Assembly: GCF_000949865.1 (NCBI RefSeq)
Contig: NZ_JWJH01000009.1
Location: 124,001-188,000, forward strand
Length of the DNA stretch: 64,000 bases
Source: Rhizobium nepotum 39/7
Lineage (GTDB): Bacteria; Pseudomonadota; Alphaproteobacteria; Rhizobiales; Rhizobiaceae
Direction: 5' to 3'
Below, piece after piece: positions 62,758 through 64,000 of this stretch. Under the pieces are notes generated by a model. It worked only from the letters and a program-made list of their open reading frames with translations. It did no database searches and was not told the DNA's origin. A program made the translations under genes and the position numbers. Each line of letters starts with the position of its first letter. Positions within the stretch are counted from its first letter, which is position 1.

Positions 62758-62879
62758 CCTCCGTCACCCCGGACTAGATCCGGGGTCTAGCGCGATCAAG
62801 TCCCTGATCGCAAAAAACTCTTTTCACCGCGCGGACGCGCCGTGGCTGGATGCCGGATCAAGCCACGGCATGACGGAGG
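62758..62879. repeat. Composite foldback repeat, RIME-like
   Basis: A 9-base terminal inverted repeat (CCTCCGTCA / TGACGGAGG) encloses three further perfect hairpins: CCCCGGA/TCCGGGG (62767-62785), GCGATCA/TGATCGC (62792-62811) and GCCGTGGCT/AGCCACGGC (62839-62869). This is the architecture of Rhizobium intergenic mosaic elements as I recall them. Family membership was not checked. Confidence 0.65.
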
Positions 62880-62891
62880 TGAAAAACGGAA

Positions 62892-62911
62892 ACGGCGGGA
62901 AAACCCGCCGT
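62892..62911 (-). terminator. Terminator of the aldo/keto reductase gene
   Basis: ACGGCGGG (62892-62899) and CCCGCCGT (62904-62911) form a perfect eight-pair stem with a four-base loop. On the minus strand it is followed by TTCCGTTTTT. It lies 11 bases past the stop of the gene. Confidence 0.8.
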
Positions 62912-62922
62912 CCCGTGGCTGC

Positions 62923-64000
62923 TCAAGCCTCAAGCCATTTCAGCTGCTCATCCGTCAGCTTGATATCCAGCGCCGAAAGGCTGTCCTCCAGCTCCGCTAT
63001 CGTGCGCGGCCCGATCAGCGGGATGACCGGGAAGGGCTGGGCGATGACATAAGCGAGCGCAATGTGGATCGGGTGACGGCCGAGTTTCCGGGCAAGCTCG
63101 TTCGCCCGGTCGCGGCGGTCGAAATTGCGGTCGGAATACCAGACGCGGACGATTTCCTCATCGTCGTGTTTATCCCGTCCGGCGCGGTCGGTGAAGAAGC
63201 CACGCCCCTGGCTGGACCAGGCGAAATTGGGGATCTGGCGGGATTTTAGCCAGTCCTTCCAGTCATCGTCCGATGCCGCCACGCATCCCGCCCAGATGGG
63301 ATCGAGCATTTCGGCAAGCGAAAAATTGTTGGAAAGTGCCGCCGGGGCCTGTTTACCGTTTGTCCCGGCATAGGCGGCAGCCTCGTCCATGCGCTCGCGT
63401 GTCCAGTTCGAGCCGCCGAAAATGCCGCGGATGCGCCCGCGCCGGACTTCGGCATCCATCGCATCGACAAATTCACCGACCGGCACATCGGGATTATCGC
63501 GATGCATGAAATAGGCATCGACATAATCCGTCTTCAGCCGTTCCAGCGACTGATCGAGCTGCTTGGCGATCATGTCCGGATAGCAAAGTGGCGAATGCGC
63601 GCCCTTGCCGATCAGAACGATCTCTTCGCGCGGCACGTTACGGCTGGTATGCCAGTCGCCAAAAATCGCCTCGGTCTTGCCCCCTCCATAGACGTAAGCC
63701 GTATCGAACAGATTGCCGCCCGCCTCGTAAAAGGCATCGAGCGTCAGGGATGCGGAGGCGAAATTGGGGAAAAACTCGAAACCGAGCGCGACCACAGAAG
63801 CCGGTTTGGCGATGCCCGGTATCTGGCGCTTGGGAACAGCGTTCCCAGCCACGACCTTTCCGCCTACAATATTGGCGATGCGCGCGGTTGCTTTCTCGAC
63901 GCTGTATTCGAGGCCGACGGAAGCGCGCCACTGATCCATGACGCGCAGATTGCCGAGACTGTCGGCCCAGGCCATGCCGGGTGCGTCGAATTCCCGCTTG
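62923..64000 (-). CDS. Aldo/keto reductase half of a Gfo/Idh/MocA-AKR fusion protein (partial)
   Basis: The frame is open to the right edge of the window, so only the C-terminal ~359 residues are visible. From about residue 55 on there is a complete aldo/keto reductase barrel with the catalytic tetrad D (NLFDTAYVYGG), Y (same segment), K (VLIGKGAH) and H (AYFMHRDNP). The residues before it (MAWADSLGNLRVMDQWRASVG, then a linker) look like the end of a Gfo/Idh/MocA oxidoreductase. I recall such bifunctional fusions in rhizobia. A start at the internal ATG 63975 is less likely. It should reduce or oxidise sugar carbonyls; the substrate is unknown. Confidence 0.8.
   Translation of the reverse strand, partial: KREFDAPGMAWADSLGNLRVMDQWRASVGLEYSVEKATARIANIVGGKVVAGNAVPKRQIPGIAKPASVVALGFEFFPNFASASLTLDAFYEAGGNLFDTAYVYGGGKTEAIFGDWHTSRNVPREEIVLIGKGAHSPLCYPDMIAKQLDQSLERLKTDYVDAYFMHRDNPDVPVGEFVDAMDAEVRRGRIRGIFGGSNWTRERMDEAAAYAGTNGKQAPAALSNNFSLAEMLDPIWAGCVAASDDDWKDWLKSRQIPNFAWSSQGRGFFTDRAGRDKHDDEEIVRVWYSDRNFDRRDRANELARKLGRHPIHIALAYVIAQPFPVIPLIGPRTIAELEDSLSALDIKLTDEQLKWLEA

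Larger units (their letters stand above)
62612..62922. other. Intergenic region with several hairpins
   Basis: 311 bases without a gene. It holds a GGTCGGG/CCCGACC hairpin (62706-62727) followed by a T-run, a composite foldback repeat (62758-62879), and the terminator of the aldo/keto reductase gene (62892-62911). Confidence 0.7.

Overview
The window looks like a carbohydrate-catabolism region from a GC-rich alphaproteobacterium of the Agrobacterium/Rhizobium group. The strongest pointers are the uronate dehydrogenase, galactarolactone cycloisomerase, galactarolactone isomerase and 5-dehydro-4-deoxyglucarate dehydratase set (54502-60113). These read as very close relatives, recalled from memory and not aligned, of the characterised Agrobacterium tumefaciens C58 enzymes. 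Supporting signs are promoters of the rhizobial CTTGAC/CTATAT type, a cspA-rpsU neighbourhood typical of Rhizobiaceae, and foldback intergenic repeats. I see no rRNA, tRNA, CRISPR array, insertion sequence, phage gene or origin.

Layout. 1-3515: an AcoR-type sigma-54 activator, a sigma-54 promoter, a butanediol-dehydrogenase-like gene and the start of an NTF2-domain (probably flavin monooxygenase) gene. 3618-5757: a lipoprotein, a lytic transglycosylase and a VOC-fold protein. 6018-10382: ugpBAEC glycerol-3-phosphate importer. 10851-14921: a flavin-dependent monooxygenase plus an SsuABC-like sulfonate-type importer. 14922-21694: an ABC sugar importer, a GH51 arabinofuranosidase and a winged-helix regulator. 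21865-28014: a solute-binding protein without its own permease, divergent from a tightly coupled LacI / DUF2264 hydrolase / 2-hydroxyacid dehydrogenase / sugar isomerase operon. 28243-38021: an ABC importer, a TetR regulator and a four-gene Gfo/Idh/MocA-DUF993-isomerase operon. The last two transcription units share a palindrome that flanks tetR. 38408-41622: cold-shock protein, S21 and several small Rhizobiaceae-type proteins, plus a probable small RNA. 41644-43286: an acyltransferase and an orphan acyl carrier protein. 43370-62611: the pectin module. 62923-64000: the aldo/keto-reductase half of a fusion protein cut by the window end.

How the pectin module works. TogMNAB imports oligogalacturonides. 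A GH28 polygalacturonase without a signal peptide and a GH105 hydrolase trim them in the cytoplasm. KdgF, KduI and KduD process the unsaturated ends toward 2-keto-3-deoxygluconate. A TRAP transporter imports monomeric uronates, which Udh, Gli, Gci and KdgD convert to alpha-ketoglutarate semialdehyde. A GntR/FCD regulator sits in the cluster, and two matching operator-like sequences lie before kdgD and between kduI and udh. 2-keto-3-deoxygluconate kinase and aldolase are not in the window.

The least explained parts are the TetR-regulated DUF993 operon with its two matching operators, the LacI/DUF2264 operon with its permease-less binding protein, and a promoter-to-terminator unit at about 40240-40411 that shares a 17-base motif with the cspA 3' UTR. 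Functions are assigned by reading motifs and from memory of families; no database search was run.
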